Counted from the stretch's first letter, positions 26,819 to 37,790 are shown. The stretch: 64,000 nucleotides of DNA from an uncultured Flaviramulus sp. (GCA_947495125.1 CANLXL010000001.1:62001-126000), one strand, 5' to 3'. The notes: generated by a model from the letters alone, not told the origin. Numbers and translations are program-made.

Positions 26819-29605
26819 TTACGACCTACGGTATCTACCCCTGTTATTATTAACCTTTATCCCTTTTAACGAATTAAATTTCCAGCTAAAACTCAACATC
26901 ACATATTGCTGTAACACAGTACTTTGGTAATCTTCAATATAATTTGCGGTAGCAATGCGCCGTGCGTTGGTGTTTTGATTTAACAAGTCGTAAGCCTTAA
27001 CACTAACAATAGCTTTCTCTTTTAAAACAGAATAGGCTAAAGAGGCGTTCCAGAACCAGGCACTTTTTTGAAACCCGTCAGCAATATTAGGATTATAACT
27101 AAAAGATATATCATTACGCCACTCAAGGCTTTCCGGTAAGAATGTTGCTGTTCTTAAATTCAGTGAATGAAAAGCAAATTCCTGATCTTGAAACGCCGGT
27201 AGATCATATGAATTATTCGTGAATGACAAACGATATTCAGGTCTTATCATCATCACATCGCGCCACTCGAACTCCATACTTAAACTTGGCGTAACGGATT
27301 TTACATTACTGGAATATTTAACCGCATTATTAAAGTTAATGTTATGATTAACACTGGACCTGATACCTCCACCAATGCTAAGCGTTTTTACGCTATCCAG
27401 TTTTACTCTTTTTCGGTAAAATGTCACGGCGCTGACATCATAGTTACCATCAACATTTTCAAAGGTGGTGGTTCTGACTAAATCTTCATCTATAGTCGAT
27501 TTAGAGATGACTTGATTATTATTGAAGTTAGCACTTACCCTGCTATAAAGACCGGATCGCTTTTGGAAATCGAAACTCCGATAACGTATAGACATACTGT
27601 GTCTGTTGGAGGGTTCCAGGTTAGGATTACCCACAACCGTATTCAACGGATTCGTTATGTTTTCAAAGGCTTGTAATTGAGATAATTGCGGGGGCGTATT
27701 GCTCAATGAATATTCTGAACTTAAAGATGATCTGGCACTAAAATTATATCTGAAATAGCCATCGTACTGCAAATTCTCGAATTTACGTTTTATATTAAAT
27801 TCAGGACGTAAAAGATCTTCATTCGTTAAAACTCTAAAAATATAACTCGAATTAAACCCGGCAGAAAGTTTTTCTTTTCTATAGGATAATTTCAACCTCG
27901 GGGTATTGCGTTCATCATTGTATTTAAAATTAGTACTTAAATCATTATCAAAGACCGTATAGTTATCGGCTGCATCTTTATTAAAAGAGCTTAGCGTATT
28001 TTCTCTTGCATTATTCACATAATTATAGCTGAGGTCTAAAAAGAACTCTTTGCTCTTAATAGGCAATCTATAGGTAACACCTGTCGATACATTTTTCGTT
28101 TCATTATTCCCATCTCTAAACTGGTCTCTGATGATTTCGTCCGAAACAATGGGGTTATCAGGGTCTAATGGATTTTCTTCATAAATTTGAGTCGATGATT
28201 CTAAAAAATCGTTAGACTCAGAATGGTCGATCTGGTTATTCAAATATGCCCGGATAAACCCGCCGTTTGAACCATATCGCTTTGTAATACTTAATTCGTT
28301 ACTAAAATTCTTAGAGTTATTTTCAACGAAAGATGAAGAACTGGATTCGTTTGTTAAGAATCTATCGAAATTTCTTGATGCTTCACTTCGTTCTGAAGTG
28401 GTTTCAGTCTTAGCAAAGTTGAATCGTGGTTCGAAGTTAATATATAATGTTGAATCTAGTTTGATTTCAAAATCTGTATTAACCCTATGGTTATCACTCG
28501 AGCTGGATGAGGTCGCATTAGATTCCGTAAAAAATCTGGTATCTGCCAATATATTTTCCCTGCTTGTTGAAGATTCATTATTTGAATCACTACCGGAATA
28601 AAAATAATCTCCGGAGACTTCTAACTTTTCGCCATACTTATCAGCATAGTTAATCCCTGAGGTTTTTGAGGTTGTAATGCCTTCACCGCCGCCAAATGAA
28701 CGTCCTCTAACTCTGTAAGACCCCGAACTTCCGCCACTAAACATTTCCCGTATTTCTCCAAAACTAAAACCGGGCGCATTGATATTATTTCCTCCTGCTA
28801 AAACACTAATGCGCTGATCGTTGTTAAAACGATTAAACATCCCTGCTAGCTCATACCGCTTATCTGAACCTGTTCCGGCAACTACTCTTGCAAAAATACC
28901 TTTGTTGTTTTCTTTTTTTATGGTAAGATTAATGGTTTTATTTTCCGAATTAACATCTTCTCCAGAAAAAGCCTGTGCTTTAGTTTTAGTATCCGTTACC
29001 TGAATTTTTTCAATGATCTCTTTACTTAAATTTCGGGTTGTAATGGTTGGATCATTTCCAAAGAAAGGTTTTCCATTAACCAGAATTCTATTCACATCTT
29101 TACCATTAACCGTGATTTTTCCTTCTTGATCAACTTCTACACCCGGTAATTGTTTCAACAGATCTTCTACATTGGCATCCTTTTTTGTTTTAAAAGATTT
29201 TACATTAAACTCTAAAGTGTCTTTTTTGATCGTTATAGGTGCCCTGGATCGAATCACAATTTCGTCCAATTGGCTCACATCACTTTCCATGTTTATAATC
29301 ATTAAGTCGATCTCAGGCGTATTTAGGGATACCTTTTTCTCATAGGTTTTATAACCAATATAAGACACATACAAATTAAAATCATTACCATAAGTTTTAT
29401 CTTCCAAACTAAACTTTCCATCTTTATCGGTAATAGAATAGCTAACCACAGAACTATCTTTAGCACGCTCTAAATGTACTGTAGCAGATTCTAACGGACC
29501 ATTAATATCTTTCGCCATTATCGTACCTGAAATCTTAAACGATTTAGATTGACTAAAGGCACATAAGGTACATGTACACATTAAAAAGAGGAAAAGAGAT
29601 CTCAT
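26819..29605 (-). CDS. TonB-dependent receptor-like outer-membrane beta-barrel protein, paralogue 1
   Basis: This protein of about 928 residues has a signal peptide (MRSLFLFLMCTCTLCAFSQS). A carboxypeptidase-regulatory-like domain covers about residues 20-105, with the plug region (VEDLLKQLPGVEVDQEGKI at about 145). The rest is an outer-membrane beta-barrel family domain. The plug carries ILVNGKPFFGNDP. The longer frame to 29644 adds 13 residues before the signal peptide, so I use the ATG at 29605. It is a tandem paralogue of the next gene. Transport of a peptide, metal chelate or other ligand is possible; no ligand can be named. Confidence 0.85.
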   Translation of the reverse strand: MRSLFLFLMCTCTLCAFSQSKSFKISGTIMAKDINGPLESATVHLERAKDSSVVSYSITDKDGKFSLEDKTYGNDFNLYVSYIGYKTYEKKVSLNTPEIDLMIINMESDVSQLDEIVIRSRAPITIKKDTLEFNVKSFKTKKDANVEDLLKQLPGVEVDQEGKITVNGKDVNRILVNGKPFFGNDPTITTRNLSKEIIEKIQVTDTKTKAQAFSGEDVNSENKTINLTIKKENNKGIFARVVAGTGSDKRYELAGMFNRFNNDQRISVLAGGNNINAPGFSFGEIREMFSGGSSGSYRVRGRSFGGGEGITTSKTSGINYADKYGEKLEVSGDYFYSGSDSNNESSTSRENILADTRFFTESNATSSSSSDNHRVNTDFEIKLDSTLYINFEPRFNFAKTETTSERSEASRNFDRFLTNESSSSSFVENNSKNFSNELSITKRYGSNGGFIRAYLNNQIDHSESNDFLESSTQIYEENPLDPDNPIVSDEIIRDQFRDGNNETKNVSTGVTYRLPIKSKEFFLDLSYNYVNNARENTLSSFNKDAADNYTVFDNDLSTNFKYNDERNTPRLKLSYRKEKLSAGFNSSYIFRVLTNEDLLRPEFNIKRKFENLQYDGYFRYNFSARSSLSSEYSLSNTPPQLSQLQAFENITNPLNTVVGNPNLEPSNRHSMSIRYRSFDFQKRSGLYSRVSANFNNNQVISKSTIDEDLVRTTTFENVDGNYDVSAVTFYRKRVKLDSVKTLSIGGGIRSSVNHNINFNNAVKYSSNVKSVTPSLSMEFEWRDVMMIRPEYRLSFTNNSYDLPAFQDQEFAFHSLNLRTATFLPESLEWRNDISFSYNPNIADGFQKSAWFWNASLAYSVLKEKAIVSVKAYDLLNQNTNARRIATANYIEDYQSTVLQQYVMLSFSWKFNSLKGIKVNNNRGRYRRS

Positions 29606-29823
29606 GGTTTGGTTTTTAGGTTTGGTAATACGCGGGTAAGACATTTATATTTAGCAAAGGTTTAACGTTCATTTTAGCTTTGTGAAAACTTTAACACATC
29701 CTTTATTTATATGCGCAAAACTACTTTATCGAACGAACAATTTATCATAATAAAACCTTAAAGTAATGCCAATATTATGTTAGTTAACATTTTAACATTT
29801 GATGAATTATAACAGAGCGGGCA

Positions 29824-32622
29824 CTAGAATGAATAAAACATCCTGTCCTTACGAATTTCTCCCTTTTTACCCAAACTATTAAACTTCCAACTGAATGTAA
29901 GCATGAAATATTTTTGAAGCACCGTACTCTGCGAATCTTGAATGTAGTTCTGCGTAGCGATACGTCTGGCATTGGTATTTTGATTAAGTAAATCGTAAGC
30001 TTTTAAAGTCAATGTAGCATTATCTTTCATAAATGAATAAGCCAGGGTGGAATTCCAGAACCAGGCATCTTTTTGAAACCCGTCGGCAATATTAGGATTA
30101 TAACTATACCTTAAATCGTTGCGCCATTCAAAATTCTTATAGGCAAAAAGTGCCGTATTTATAGATAGACTGTGAAATGCGAAATCCTGATCTTCAAAAC
30201 TATTTAAATCGTAAGTATTCTTTGTAAAGGATAATCTATATCGAGGTCTTATTTCTAGAACATCTTTCCAGATAAATTCTAAGCTAATATTTGGAGACAC
30301 TGTGTTTACATGGCTCGAATATTTTATATCATTATTGAAATTGATATTTTTGTTCTTTCCTGTACTCAAACCAGCACCAAACTTTATCGATCTTATTGAA
30401 TCCAGCTTCACTTTTTTGTTATAGAAAAGACTCGCATTTACATTATAATTTCCATTTACATTCTCGTAGGTTGTTGTCCTTACTAAATTGTCGTCGATGG
30501 TTGACTTAGACACCACCTGATTATCTCTAAAATTACCATAAAGGTACCCATAAAGTCCGGTTCCTTTTTGAAAATCGAAGGCATTGAAATTAAGGTCAAC
30601 GTTATGATTTCTGGAAGTTCTCAGATTAGGGTTTCCAACAATGATATTTAAAGGATTAGAAACATTCTGAAATGCCTGTAATTGTGATAAGCCTGGTGCG
30701 TTATTGGTGAGCCTATAACCCGCCCGAAAAGATGCCTTTGGACTAAAACGATATCTAAAATGATATCTCAAACCTAAATCTTTAAACTTTCTTTTGATAT
30801 TCAGGTCCGTCCTCAAATAATCTTTGTTTTCTAATGTTCTAAGGATATAACTCGCCGTAAACCCCGAATACACCTTCTTGCCGTTATAAGACACTCCTAA
30901 TTCCGGCGTGCTCGTTTCATCGATGTACTCAAAATCTGTACTCAAATCGGTATTGAACATGTTGTATTCTTCTAAAATAGCATCAAAATCGAAGGTACTT
31001 CTAACATTTTCTCTTTTATTATTCCTATAATTATATTTTAAATCAACAAATAGTTTTTTGGGAATAATTGGCATTCGAGAAGACGCTCCTATATTAAAAT
31101 TATTAGTTTCATTTTCGCTATCCGTATATTGCTTTCTAATGATATCAGATGGGTTAGTACCATAAATATTAGTTTCCGAACTTAAGAAGTCGTCAGATTC
31201 CGAAGTATTAATATCATTATTCAAATTGAATTTCAGAAAAGCACCGTTACTTCCAAAACGCTTCGTGACATCAATTCTATTGCTAAAATTCTTCCCGGTA
31301 TTTTCAACTAAAGATGTTACGGTGGATTCATTTATAAGTGCATTAGGGTCGTCTCTTAATGTTCTTGACGCTTCATAGCTATCATAATTAGTTGTCGACT
31401 CAGAATAGCTAAATGTTGGCTTAATATTTATTAAAAGTGTGGAATCCACCTTAATATCGAAGCCTAAATTAGCACGGTGGCTTTCACTATCACTCTTTGA
31501 ATTTGAATTGGAGTTTGAAAAATATCTCGAATCCGGTAAAATGTTTTCTCTTTCTGTAGTGGTTCGATTATCTGAACTACTTCCCGAATGAAAATAATCT
31601 GCAGAAATATCTACTTTTTCTCCATATTTATCAGCATAATTAACCCCTGCGTTTCTAGACGTTGTGATGCCCTGACCACCACCAAAACTTCTTCCACCAA
31701 CAGAAAATGACATAACACCATTGTTATTATACATAGACATTCCCCCTCCGCTGCCAAACATCTTTTGAATTTCTCCAAAACTAAAACCTACAGAATTTAT
31801 ATTATTACCTCCTACCAAAACACTAATACGTCGGTCGTTATCAAAACTGTTAAACATCCCGGCAAATTCGTTTCTTTTATCGGTGCCTGCACCGGCAGCC
31901 AGGCGCCCAAAAACGCCTTTATTATTTTCTTTTTTAATGGTTAAATTGATGGTTTTATTAGTACCATCGGCAGTCTCTCCTGAAAACGCCTGAGCCTCAG
32001 TTTTTGTATCCGTAATTTGAACTTTCTCAATAATTTCTTTGGTTAAATTCCTGGTTGCTATGGTTGGGTCGTTGCCAAAAAATGGCTTACCATTAACCAG
32101 AATTTTGTTAACTTCCTTACCGTTTACTGTTATTTTGCCTTCCGCATCAACCTCAACCCCGGGTAGTTTTTTTAATAAGTCCTCTACATTGGCATCTTTT
32201 TTCGTTTTAAAAGATTTTACATTAAATTCCAAAGTATCCTTTTTAATCGTAATTGGAGCCCGTGATCTCACAACAACCTCATCTAATAAATTAGCGTCAG
32301 TTTCCATATATATTACATTTAGATCAATAAAAGCATTGTCCAAAGCGATGGTTTTTTTATATGTTTTATAACCTATATAAGAGATATATAAATTCAAACT
32401 TTTATCACTGGTTCTATCTTCAAGTTTAAACTTTCCGTCTTTATTGGAAATGGTATAGGTCACTAAAGTACTGTCTTTAACACGCTCTAAATGTATCGTT
32501 GCCGATTCTAAAGGTGCTTTGACATCTTTAGCCATTAAAGTTCCGGAAATTTCAAATGATTTGGTTTGAGCAAAAGATAAAAATGTGCTCGAGAACACAA
32601 AAAAGAAAAAAAAGTATTTCAT
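29824..32622 (-). CDS. TonB-dependent receptor-like outer-membrane beta-barrel protein, paralogue 2
   Basis: This 932-residue protein has the same layout as its neighbour: signal peptide (about 1-18, ending SFAQT), carboxypeptidase-regulatory-like domain, plug with VEDLLKKLPGVEVD and ILVNGKPFFGNDP, and a long barrel. Long stretches are identical with paralogue 1, among them the end of the plug and DLLNQNTNARRIAT near the C-terminus. The middle is more varied and holds an extra Gly/Met/Asn stretch (about residue 295). The two genes clearly come from a duplication, with 218 bases between this stop and the paralogue 1 start. Confidence 0.85.
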   Translation of the reverse strand: MKYFFFFFVFSSTFLSFAQTKSFEISGTLMAKDVKAPLESATIHLERVKDSTLVTYTISNKDGKFKLEDRTSDKSLNLYISYIGYKTYKKTIALDNAFIDLNVIYMETDANLLDEVVVRSRAPITIKKDTLEFNVKSFKTKKDANVEDLLKKLPGVEVDAEGKITVNGKEVNKILVNGKPFFGNDPTIATRNLTKEIIEKVQITDTKTEAQAFSGETADGTNKTINLTIKKENNKGVFGRLAAGAGTDKRNEFAGMFNSFDNDRRISVLVGGNNINSVGFSFGEIQKMFGSGGGMSMYNNNGVMSFSVGGRSFGGGQGITTSRNAGVNYADKYGEKVDISADYFHSGSSSDNRTTTERENILPDSRYFSNSNSNSKSDSESHRANLGFDIKVDSTLLINIKPTFSYSESTTNYDSYEASRTLRDDPNALINESTVTSLVENTGKNFSNRIDVTKRFGSNGAFLKFNLNNDINTSESDDFLSSETNIYGTNPSDIIRKQYTDSENETNNFNIGASSRMPIIPKKLFVDLKYNYRNNKRENVRSTFDFDAILEEYNMFNTDLSTDFEYIDETSTPELGVSYNGKKVYSGFTASYILRTLENKDYLRTDLNIKRKFKDLGLRYHFRYRFSPKASFRAGYRLTNNAPGLSQLQAFQNVSNPLNIIVGNPNLRTSRNHNVDLNFNAFDFQKGTGLYGYLYGNFRDNQVVSKSTIDDNLVRTTTYENVNGNYNVNASLFYNKKVKLDSIRSIKFGAGLSTGKNKNINFNNDIKYSSHVNTVSPNISLEFIWKDVLEIRPRYRLSFTKNTYDLNSFEDQDFAFHSLSINTALFAYKNFEWRNDLRYSYNPNIADGFQKDAWFWNSTLAYSFMKDNATLTLKAYDLLNQNTNARRIATQNYIQDSQSTVLQKYFMLTFSWKFNSLGKKGEIRKDRMFYSF

Positions 32623-32805
32623 TCTAATTGATTGTTAGGTTGATTGATGAATAATAGCTACAGATATTTCTCACAATATTCATACCAAAACTAATTATGA
32701 CACAGTTTTTTTGCATGAAAAAACCAATATGCTATTACTTAACGAAAGTAATCTGATTTGCGTATGATTTTTCTTAAATAAAACCTAAACTTTTATAACA
32801 AAATG

Positions 32806-34110
32806 TTATTTTTTTCTCATATAAACACTAATAGGTACACCATTAAAATCGAAGTGTTCTCTAAGTTTGTTTTCCAGAAAACGTTTATAGGCATCCTTTA
32901 CATACTGAGGAAGATTACAGAAAAAAGCAAATTGCGGCTGCGGTGTTGGCAATTGCATGATATATTTAATCTTAACAAACTTTGCCTTATATGCCGGTGG
33001 AGGATAATGTTCAATAATAGGCAAGAGCACCTCATTTAAAACGCTGGTTTTAATTTTTTTAGTACGATTCTTATATACCTCAACGGCCGTTTCAATAGCT
33101 TTAAAAATACGTTGTTTGGACAGTGCCGAAATAAATATTACCGGAACATCTGTAAAAGGTTCCATTTGCTTTTTAATAGCCTTTTCGTATTCTTTCATAG
33201 ACTTATGGTCTTTTTCTACCAAATCCCACTTGTTTACCAAAACGACAATACCTTTTCTATTACGTTCGGCCAACCAAAAAATATTTTGAACCTGACCATC
33301 AAAACCACGTGTTGCATCTAAGACCAATAAACACACATCGGCATGTTCTATAGCACGCACACTTCGCATTACGGAATAAAACTCTAAATCTTCTTTAACT
33401 TTAGACTTTCTACGAATACCAGCAGTATCCACCAAATTAAACTCAAAACCAAAACGATTATATTTGGTATCGATAGCATCTCGCGTCGTACCGGCAATGT
33501 CGGTAACAATATAGCGATCTTCTCCTATTAGGGCATTAATAAACGAAGACTTACCTGCATTAGGTCGACCAACTACTGCAAATCGCGGCAATGCTTCTTC
33601 CTCAACCTCTTCCTTTTCGGGTAAAACGTCAACCAAAGCATCAAGTAACTCTCCCGTTCCACTTCCATTAATACTTGCTATGGTATAATAGTCTCCTAAT
33701 CCCAATGCATAAAATTCTACAGCATCTTCGGCACGTTTACCATTATCCACTTTATTTACCACTAAAAAAACGGGTTTGTTAACCTTGCGAAGTAATTTCG
33801 CCACATCTTCATCCATCCCAGTGACACCGGTTTCAACATCAACCATAAAAATAATAGCATCGGCTTCATCAATCGCCAATTCCACTTGTTTATCGATTTC
33901 AGCTTCAAACACATCATCGCTACCCAATACATAACCACCGGTATCAATTAAAGAGAATTCTTTACCATTCCAGTCGCTCTTACCATAGTGGCGGTCTCTG
34001 GTTACACCACTTACGGCGTCAACAATGGCCTCTCTTCTTTGAATCAAACGATTAAAAAACGTTGATTTTCCAACATTCGGACGACCTACAATAGCTACTA
34101 TATTACTCAT
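32806..34110 (-). CDS. der: Ribosome biogenesis GTPase Der (EngA)
   Basis: This 434-residue protein has two tandem GTPase domains, the hallmark of Der. P-loops are GRPNVGKST (about residues 9-17) and GRPNAGKSS (about 181-189). Matching G3 motifs are LIDTGGYV and LVDTAGIRR, and the G4 motifs are NKVDNG and NKWDLV. A C-terminal KH-like domain (about 350-434) follows. It acts in maturation of the 50S subunit. The gene is alone and separate from era, which lies 0.8 kb upstream in the same direction. Confidence 0.97.
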   Translation of the reverse strand: MSNIVAIVGRPNVGKSTFFNRLIQRREAIVDAVSGVTRDRHYGKSDWNGKEFSLIDTGGYVLGSDDVFEAEIDKQVELAIDEADAIIFMVDVETGVTGMDEDVAKLLRKVNKPVFLVVNKVDNGKRAEDAVEFYALGLGDYYTIASINGSGTGELLDALVDVLPEKEEVEEEALPRFAVVGRPNAGKSSFINALIGEDRYIVTDIAGTTRDAIDTKYNRFGFEFNLVDTAGIRRKSKVKEDLEFYSVMRSVRAIEHADVCLLVLDATRGFDGQVQNIFWLAERNRKGIVVLVNKWDLVEKDHKSMKEYEKAIKKQMEPFTDVPVIFISALSKQRIFKAIETAVEVYKNRTKKIKTSVLNEVLLPIIEHYPPPAYKAKFVKIKYIMQLPTPQPQFAFFCNLPQYVKDAYKRFLENKLREHFDFNGVPISVYMRKK

Positions 34111-34280
34111 AATCTTTAATTTACCATCAACAGTATACCGCTGAAATTTTATATTTCTTTATTCTGAAATATTTTGCAAAAATAGGAAATATACTCCATG
34201 CGCAACTCTTTTTTGTTAAAGATTGACCGATTTAAAAATTGAATAAAAAATAGTATTTTACCATAGCTAAAATTTAATGC

Positions 34281-34784
34281 ATGTCTATTACCAATGATAT
34301 TGTTTTACGACCTCGTTTTAAGCTTGAATTAAAACAAAATAACCAGGAGATATTGAGTGCTTTTGAAAATGTCAAAACTGAGACTTCCGAATTTGTAATC
34401 ACCCGATTAGACGATCATGTTTTTATAAAATTCCCTAAGTCTAAACAGCATTTTTGGTCACCACAGTTACATTTAGAAATTAACGAAGTGGATGAAAACA
34501 CCTCCTTACTTCATGGGCTGTTTGGTCCTAATCCAACAGTTTGGACCCTGTTTATGTTTTTCCATTTTATAGTCGCCGGTTTGTTTATAGCCTTTGGCAT
34601 TTGGGCATATACCAATTGGTCTCTAAATATCTCATACGCCATACAGACGAGTTTAATGCTGTTAATGGTGGTTATTTGGATAGCTCTTTATTTTGCCGGT
34701 AGTATTGGCAAGACGTCCAGCAAAAACGAAATGCACGAGCTTAATAATTTTATGCATCACATTTTAAAAACGGAAAAGCCTTAG
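34281..34784 (+). CDS. Small membrane protein, unknown
   Basis: This 167-residue protein has a soluble N-terminal half (about residues 1-85; beta-rich, with SKQHFWSPQLHLEINEVDE) and two membrane segments (about 92-112 and 118-140). The sequence GLFGPNPTVWTLFMFFHF precedes the first. I recognise no domain name. The gene is alone between der and era, on the opposite strand, and its stop codon lies within the stem of an intrinsic terminator. Confidence 0.6.
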   Translation: MSITNDIVLRPRFKLELKQNNQEILSAFENVKTETSEFVITRLDDHVFIKFPKSKQHFWSPQLHLEINEVDENTSLLHGLFGPNPTVWTLFMFFHFIVAGLFIAFGIWAYTNWSLNISYAIQTSLMLLMVVIWIALYFAGSIGKTSSKNEMHELNNFMHHILKTEKP

Positions 34785-34808
34785 CTAAGGACACAACTAA
34801 GGCTTTTT
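34774..34808 (+). terminator. Intrinsic terminator overlapping the stop codon of the membrane protein gene
   Basis: An 11-bp perfect stem (34774-34784 with 34797-34807) has a 12-base loop, and its right arm runs into TTTTT. The TAG stop at 34782-34784 is the top of the left arm. Confidence 0.75.
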
Positions 34809-34917
34809 AAATTAAACTAACTAACTCAAAACTCTATTACTGAATTTCAATACCACAAAGCTAATACGGCTATGTAAAGTTATGGTTACTTAAAAATAAA
34901 GTTATAATTAGGATATG

Positions 34918-35799
34918 CTAATTATTGTAACCAAAACGTTTTAACTGGTTCTGATTACTTCGCCAATTCTTGTTCACTTTCACATAGAGTTCAAGGTGAA
35001 TTTGTTTACCAAAAAACGCTTCTAAATCCTTTCTTGCCTCAATACCCACACGTTTTAAAGCGGCTCCCTTATGACCAATAACAATACCCTTCTGGGTTTC
35101 CCGCTCTACCATAATAACCGAACGCACTCTTATGATCTTTTCTTCTTCGAAAAACTCTTCAGTTTCAATTTCCACAGCATAAGGTATTTCTTTTTTATAA
35201 TGAAGTAGAATTTTTTCTCTAATCGTTTCATTGATAAAAAAACGTTCCGGCTTATCGGTGAGCTGGTCTTTTGGATAAAATGCCGGCGATTCCGGAAGTA
35301 ATTCTATAATCCTATTAAAAACTTCCTTGACCTGAAACCCTTCTAAAGCAGAAATAGGAATAATCTCTGCATTGGGAACTTTTTGAGTCCAAAGTTGTAC
35401 CTGCGTTTCCAGTTGTTCCTGATTCGATTTATCGATCTTATTCAAAAGTAATAGCACAGGTATTTTGGAGTTTTTAATTTTATTAAAAAAACCATCATCT
35501 TTTAGTTCCTGTTCACCGATCTCAACCATATAGAGCAATACGTCGGCATCTTCGAAAGCAGATTTCACAAAACCCATCATAGATTCCTGCAATTCGTACG
35601 CCGGTTTAATAATACCCGGGGTGTCACTAAATAATACCTGGAAATTGTCACCATTTACTATGCCTAAAATTCTATGGCGCGTGGTTTGTGCTTTGGATGT
35701 TATTATCGATAATTTCTCACCAACAAAGGCATTCATCAATGTGGACTTTCCCACATTCGGGTTTCCAATAATATTTACAAAACCTGCTTTATGACTCAT
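34918..35799 (-). CDS. era: GTPase Era
   Basis: This protein of 293 residues has the normal length of Era. The G motifs are GNPNVGKST (about 11-19), the G3 motif SDTPGI, and NKID. A C-terminal KH domain with IVIGHKGAALKRVG (about 237-250) binds 16S rRNA in 30S subunit maturation. The start at 35799 (MSHKAGFVN) fits the family. The longer frame to 35823 would begin inside the -7 promoter box at 35821-35828. Confidence 0.97.
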   Translation of the reverse strand: MSHKAGFVNIIGNPNVGKSTLMNAFVGEKLSIITSKAQTTRHRILGIVNGDNFQVLFSDTPGIIKPAYELQESMMGFVKSAFEDADVLLYMVEIGEQELKDDGFFNKIKNSKIPVLLLLNKIDKSNQEQLETQVQLWTQKVPNAEIIPISALEGFQVKEVFNRIIELLPESPAFYPKDQLTDKPERFFINETIREKILLHYKKEIPYAVEIETEEFFEEEKIIRVRSVIMVERETQKGIVIGHKGAALKRVGIEARKDLEAFFGKQIHLELYVKVNKNWRSNQNQLKRFGYNN

Positions 35800-35820
35800 T
35801 ATTCGTTCTTTAAGACGCTG

Positions 35821-35828
35821 CAAAGTTA
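35821..35828 (-). promoter_or_regulatory. -7 promoter box for era
   Basis: On the minus strand TAACTTTG matches TAnnTTTG and sits 21 bases before the era ATG at 35799. It supports the shorter start. A -33 TTTG at the consensus distance is not clear. Confidence 0.4.
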
Positions 35829-35892
35829 CAATCTTGATCTGTTAATTGCATACTCCATACCAAATACTTCACTAAAACGTTATCAGAAAAGA

Positions 35893-35931
35893 TTAAAGCA
35901 CCTCCGAATAACCAGTTCGAAGATGCTTTAA
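35893..35931 (-). terminator. Hairpin at the end of the SusCD operon, likely terminator
   Basis: An 8-bp outer stem (35893-35900 with 35924-35931), an unpaired 4-by-4 internal loop and a 4-bp inner stem (CGAA/TTCG) lie about 33 bases after the discoidin lipoprotein stop on the minus strand. The T-run after it is weak (ATCTTTTC). Confidence 0.45.
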
Positions 35932-35963
35932 ATTATGATAAAATAATTAACACAGACTATTGA

Positions 35964-37790
35964 CTAATCAATAGTATAAGTTGATACTTCAGCCATGGCA
36001 GCATTGTTAGTGTCATCATGAGTAGATTTCACAATAAACTTAAAGTATCTAAAGTCTTTAGATTCTGCCAGGTCAATAAACTGCTCAGAAGCCGTATTTT
36101 GTAAGGTGAAGTCGCCAGGGCTTTCCCAGGTTGAATTATCAGTGCTTATTTGCAATTCAATATCCTTGACCGCTCTGGATAAAGATTGTCTTTGTGAGAA
36201 CTTAAACCCGTCAATAGATTTAGCGTCTCCCATATCTATAGTAATATGATGCGGTGCAGTAGCTGTACACCCGGACCAACATGAGTGCCAATAGGTATCC
36301 AGATCGCCATCTAAAATATCTGAAGCTCTACCCGTATCTCCTTCACCTCCTTGATCTTCTTGCGTCGAGTAATCGTCTACCGTCCATGATGTTCTATCCA
36401 AAATAGTACGTTCAATGTTTATGATTGCAGGCACTTCCAATTTCGAAAAGTCTATCACCGGAGCCACTCCGTTTGCCGTCCTGGAAAAATTAACATCAAA
36501 ATTCGTTTTGTCACTAAAGAATCCACAGTTTCTTAAATAGAAACTATGACCATTGGCTCCGCCATCGTAATCCAGTCTCACACCTTCTCTGGCCGTTGCA
36601 TCAGCGGTATATCTTGCTGTAGTCAACTCTACCCAGTTCCCTCCTGTATCTTGTCCCCACTGGTTACCAAAGTTCACTTCTCTTTCAATGTAACCTGTAT
36701 TGGGGATAAAGTTTTCAAGAAAAGAATAAGGGCTAATCACATGCTGATCTGCTGTTTTTGGTTTTCTAAAACTCGCTATCGGCTTCCAATCTCCAACTTC
36801 AGGCGCATAGAAATACGCTGTATAGTCTATGGAATTATCTACCAAAGACTCTCCTTTCAATAAGAATTTATAGGTCGTTGCAGGTTTCCAATCAAAGATC
36901 ATATAGCTTTGAGCACCCGATCCCTCATTTCCAAATTCTCCAACGGTCACCCCGGATCCATTTCCTAAGGGAATGACTTTATAGTCATCAGGAATTTGAT
37001 TTGGATCTTGGGTATCGAAGGCACTCCAAACCGAAAATAAGACACGTCTTTCGGTTTGCGAATTCACCTGCATCCCAAAATAGCCATTTGAAAACCCATT
37101 GGCCATAAAATAAGAACCAATGACATCGTTACCTTCCGGAACAGTAACTTCATTATAAAACCAGGTGATGTCCTTACCTGCAGGAATCTCATAACCCAAA
37201 TGTACTGATGGCCCTCTTCTGCCAAAGTAAAAATTGGCTTCATCTTCAATAAATGAGATGTTATTAGCGGCTGGCCCGCCCACCTGAACATTAGTTAAAT
37301 CGCCTACATAGGTCGCCGCTTTAGAGACACCTTGCACGTCGATATAATTATAGCCCGTCTTTGTAATTTCAAACTCACCGACATATATGTCTTCATATTC
37401 TGCATTAGAAACCTCTACTTCAATACTCTTTCCACCCACCGTCACTTTAATAACTGAAGTCCCTTCCGGGGATTTAATCTTTAGACCTACACCTATTTTA
37501 CCGGTATTATTAGTGTGGAAAAATGTTCTGATCACATCGGTTAAATCTACCCAATTATGAACCCCATCATTAGACACGTTATCATTTTTCCCCAAGTCGT
37601 TTACTATCCAACTATTCCCTCCGGCAGGTATTGTCGTTGTAAGCGTTACTTTAGAATCTTCCTCCTCTTCTTCGTCAGAAACAGGGCTATATGTCGTTGT
37701 ATCTGATGAACAGGAAAATAATGCCTGAATACAAATGATAAAGCATAAGAAACCTCCTTTGATTTTACTTTGTTCTATTAATATTTTCAT
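35964..37790 (-). CDS. Surface lipoprotein with DUF5077, DUF3472 and C-terminal F5/8 type C (discoidin) domain
   Basis: This 608-residue protein has a lipoprotein signal (ALFSCSSD; Cys near residue 27) followed by an acidic linker (EEEEED). Domains in order are a DUF5077-like beta domain (about 50-170, starting IPAGGNSWIVND), a DUF3472 domain (about 180-440, with FYFGRRGPSVHLGYEIP), and a discoidin/CBM32-like domain (about 470-605, with TYWHSCWSGC and LSRAVKDIEL). It is probably a glycan-binding protein on the cell surface. It starts 4 bases after the FG-GAP gene stop, so it is the last gene of the SusCD operon. Its discoidin domain resembles that of the peptidase at 54118-55716. Confidence 0.85.
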   Translation of the reverse strand: MKILIEQSKIKGGFLCFIICIQALFSCSSDTTTYSPVSDEEEEEDSKVTLTTTIPAGGNSWIVNDLGKNDNVSNDGVHNWVDLTDVIRTFFHTNNTGKIGVGLKIKSPEGTSVIKVTVGGKSIEVEVSNAEYEDIYVGEFEITKTGYNYIDVQGVSKAATYVGDLTNVQVGGPAANNISFIEDEANFYFGRRGPSVHLGYEIPAGKDITWFYNEVTVPEGNDVIGSYFMANGFSNGYFGMQVNSQTERRVLFSVWSAFDTQDPNQIPDDYKVIPLGNGSGVTVGEFGNEGSGAQSYMIFDWKPATTYKFLLKGESLVDNSIDYTAYFYAPEVGDWKPIASFRKPKTADQHVISPYSFLENFIPNTGYIEREVNFGNQWGQDTGGNWVELTTARYTADATAREGVRLDYDGGANGHSFYLRNCGFFSDKTNFDVNFSRTANGVAPVIDFSKLEVPAIINIERTILDRTSWTVDDYSTQEDQGGEGDTGRASDILDGDLDTYWHSCWSGCTATAPHHITIDMGDAKSIDGFKFSQRQSLSRAVKDIELQISTDNSTWESPGDFTLQNTASEQFIDLAESKDFRYFKFIVKSTHDDTNNAAMAEVSTYTID

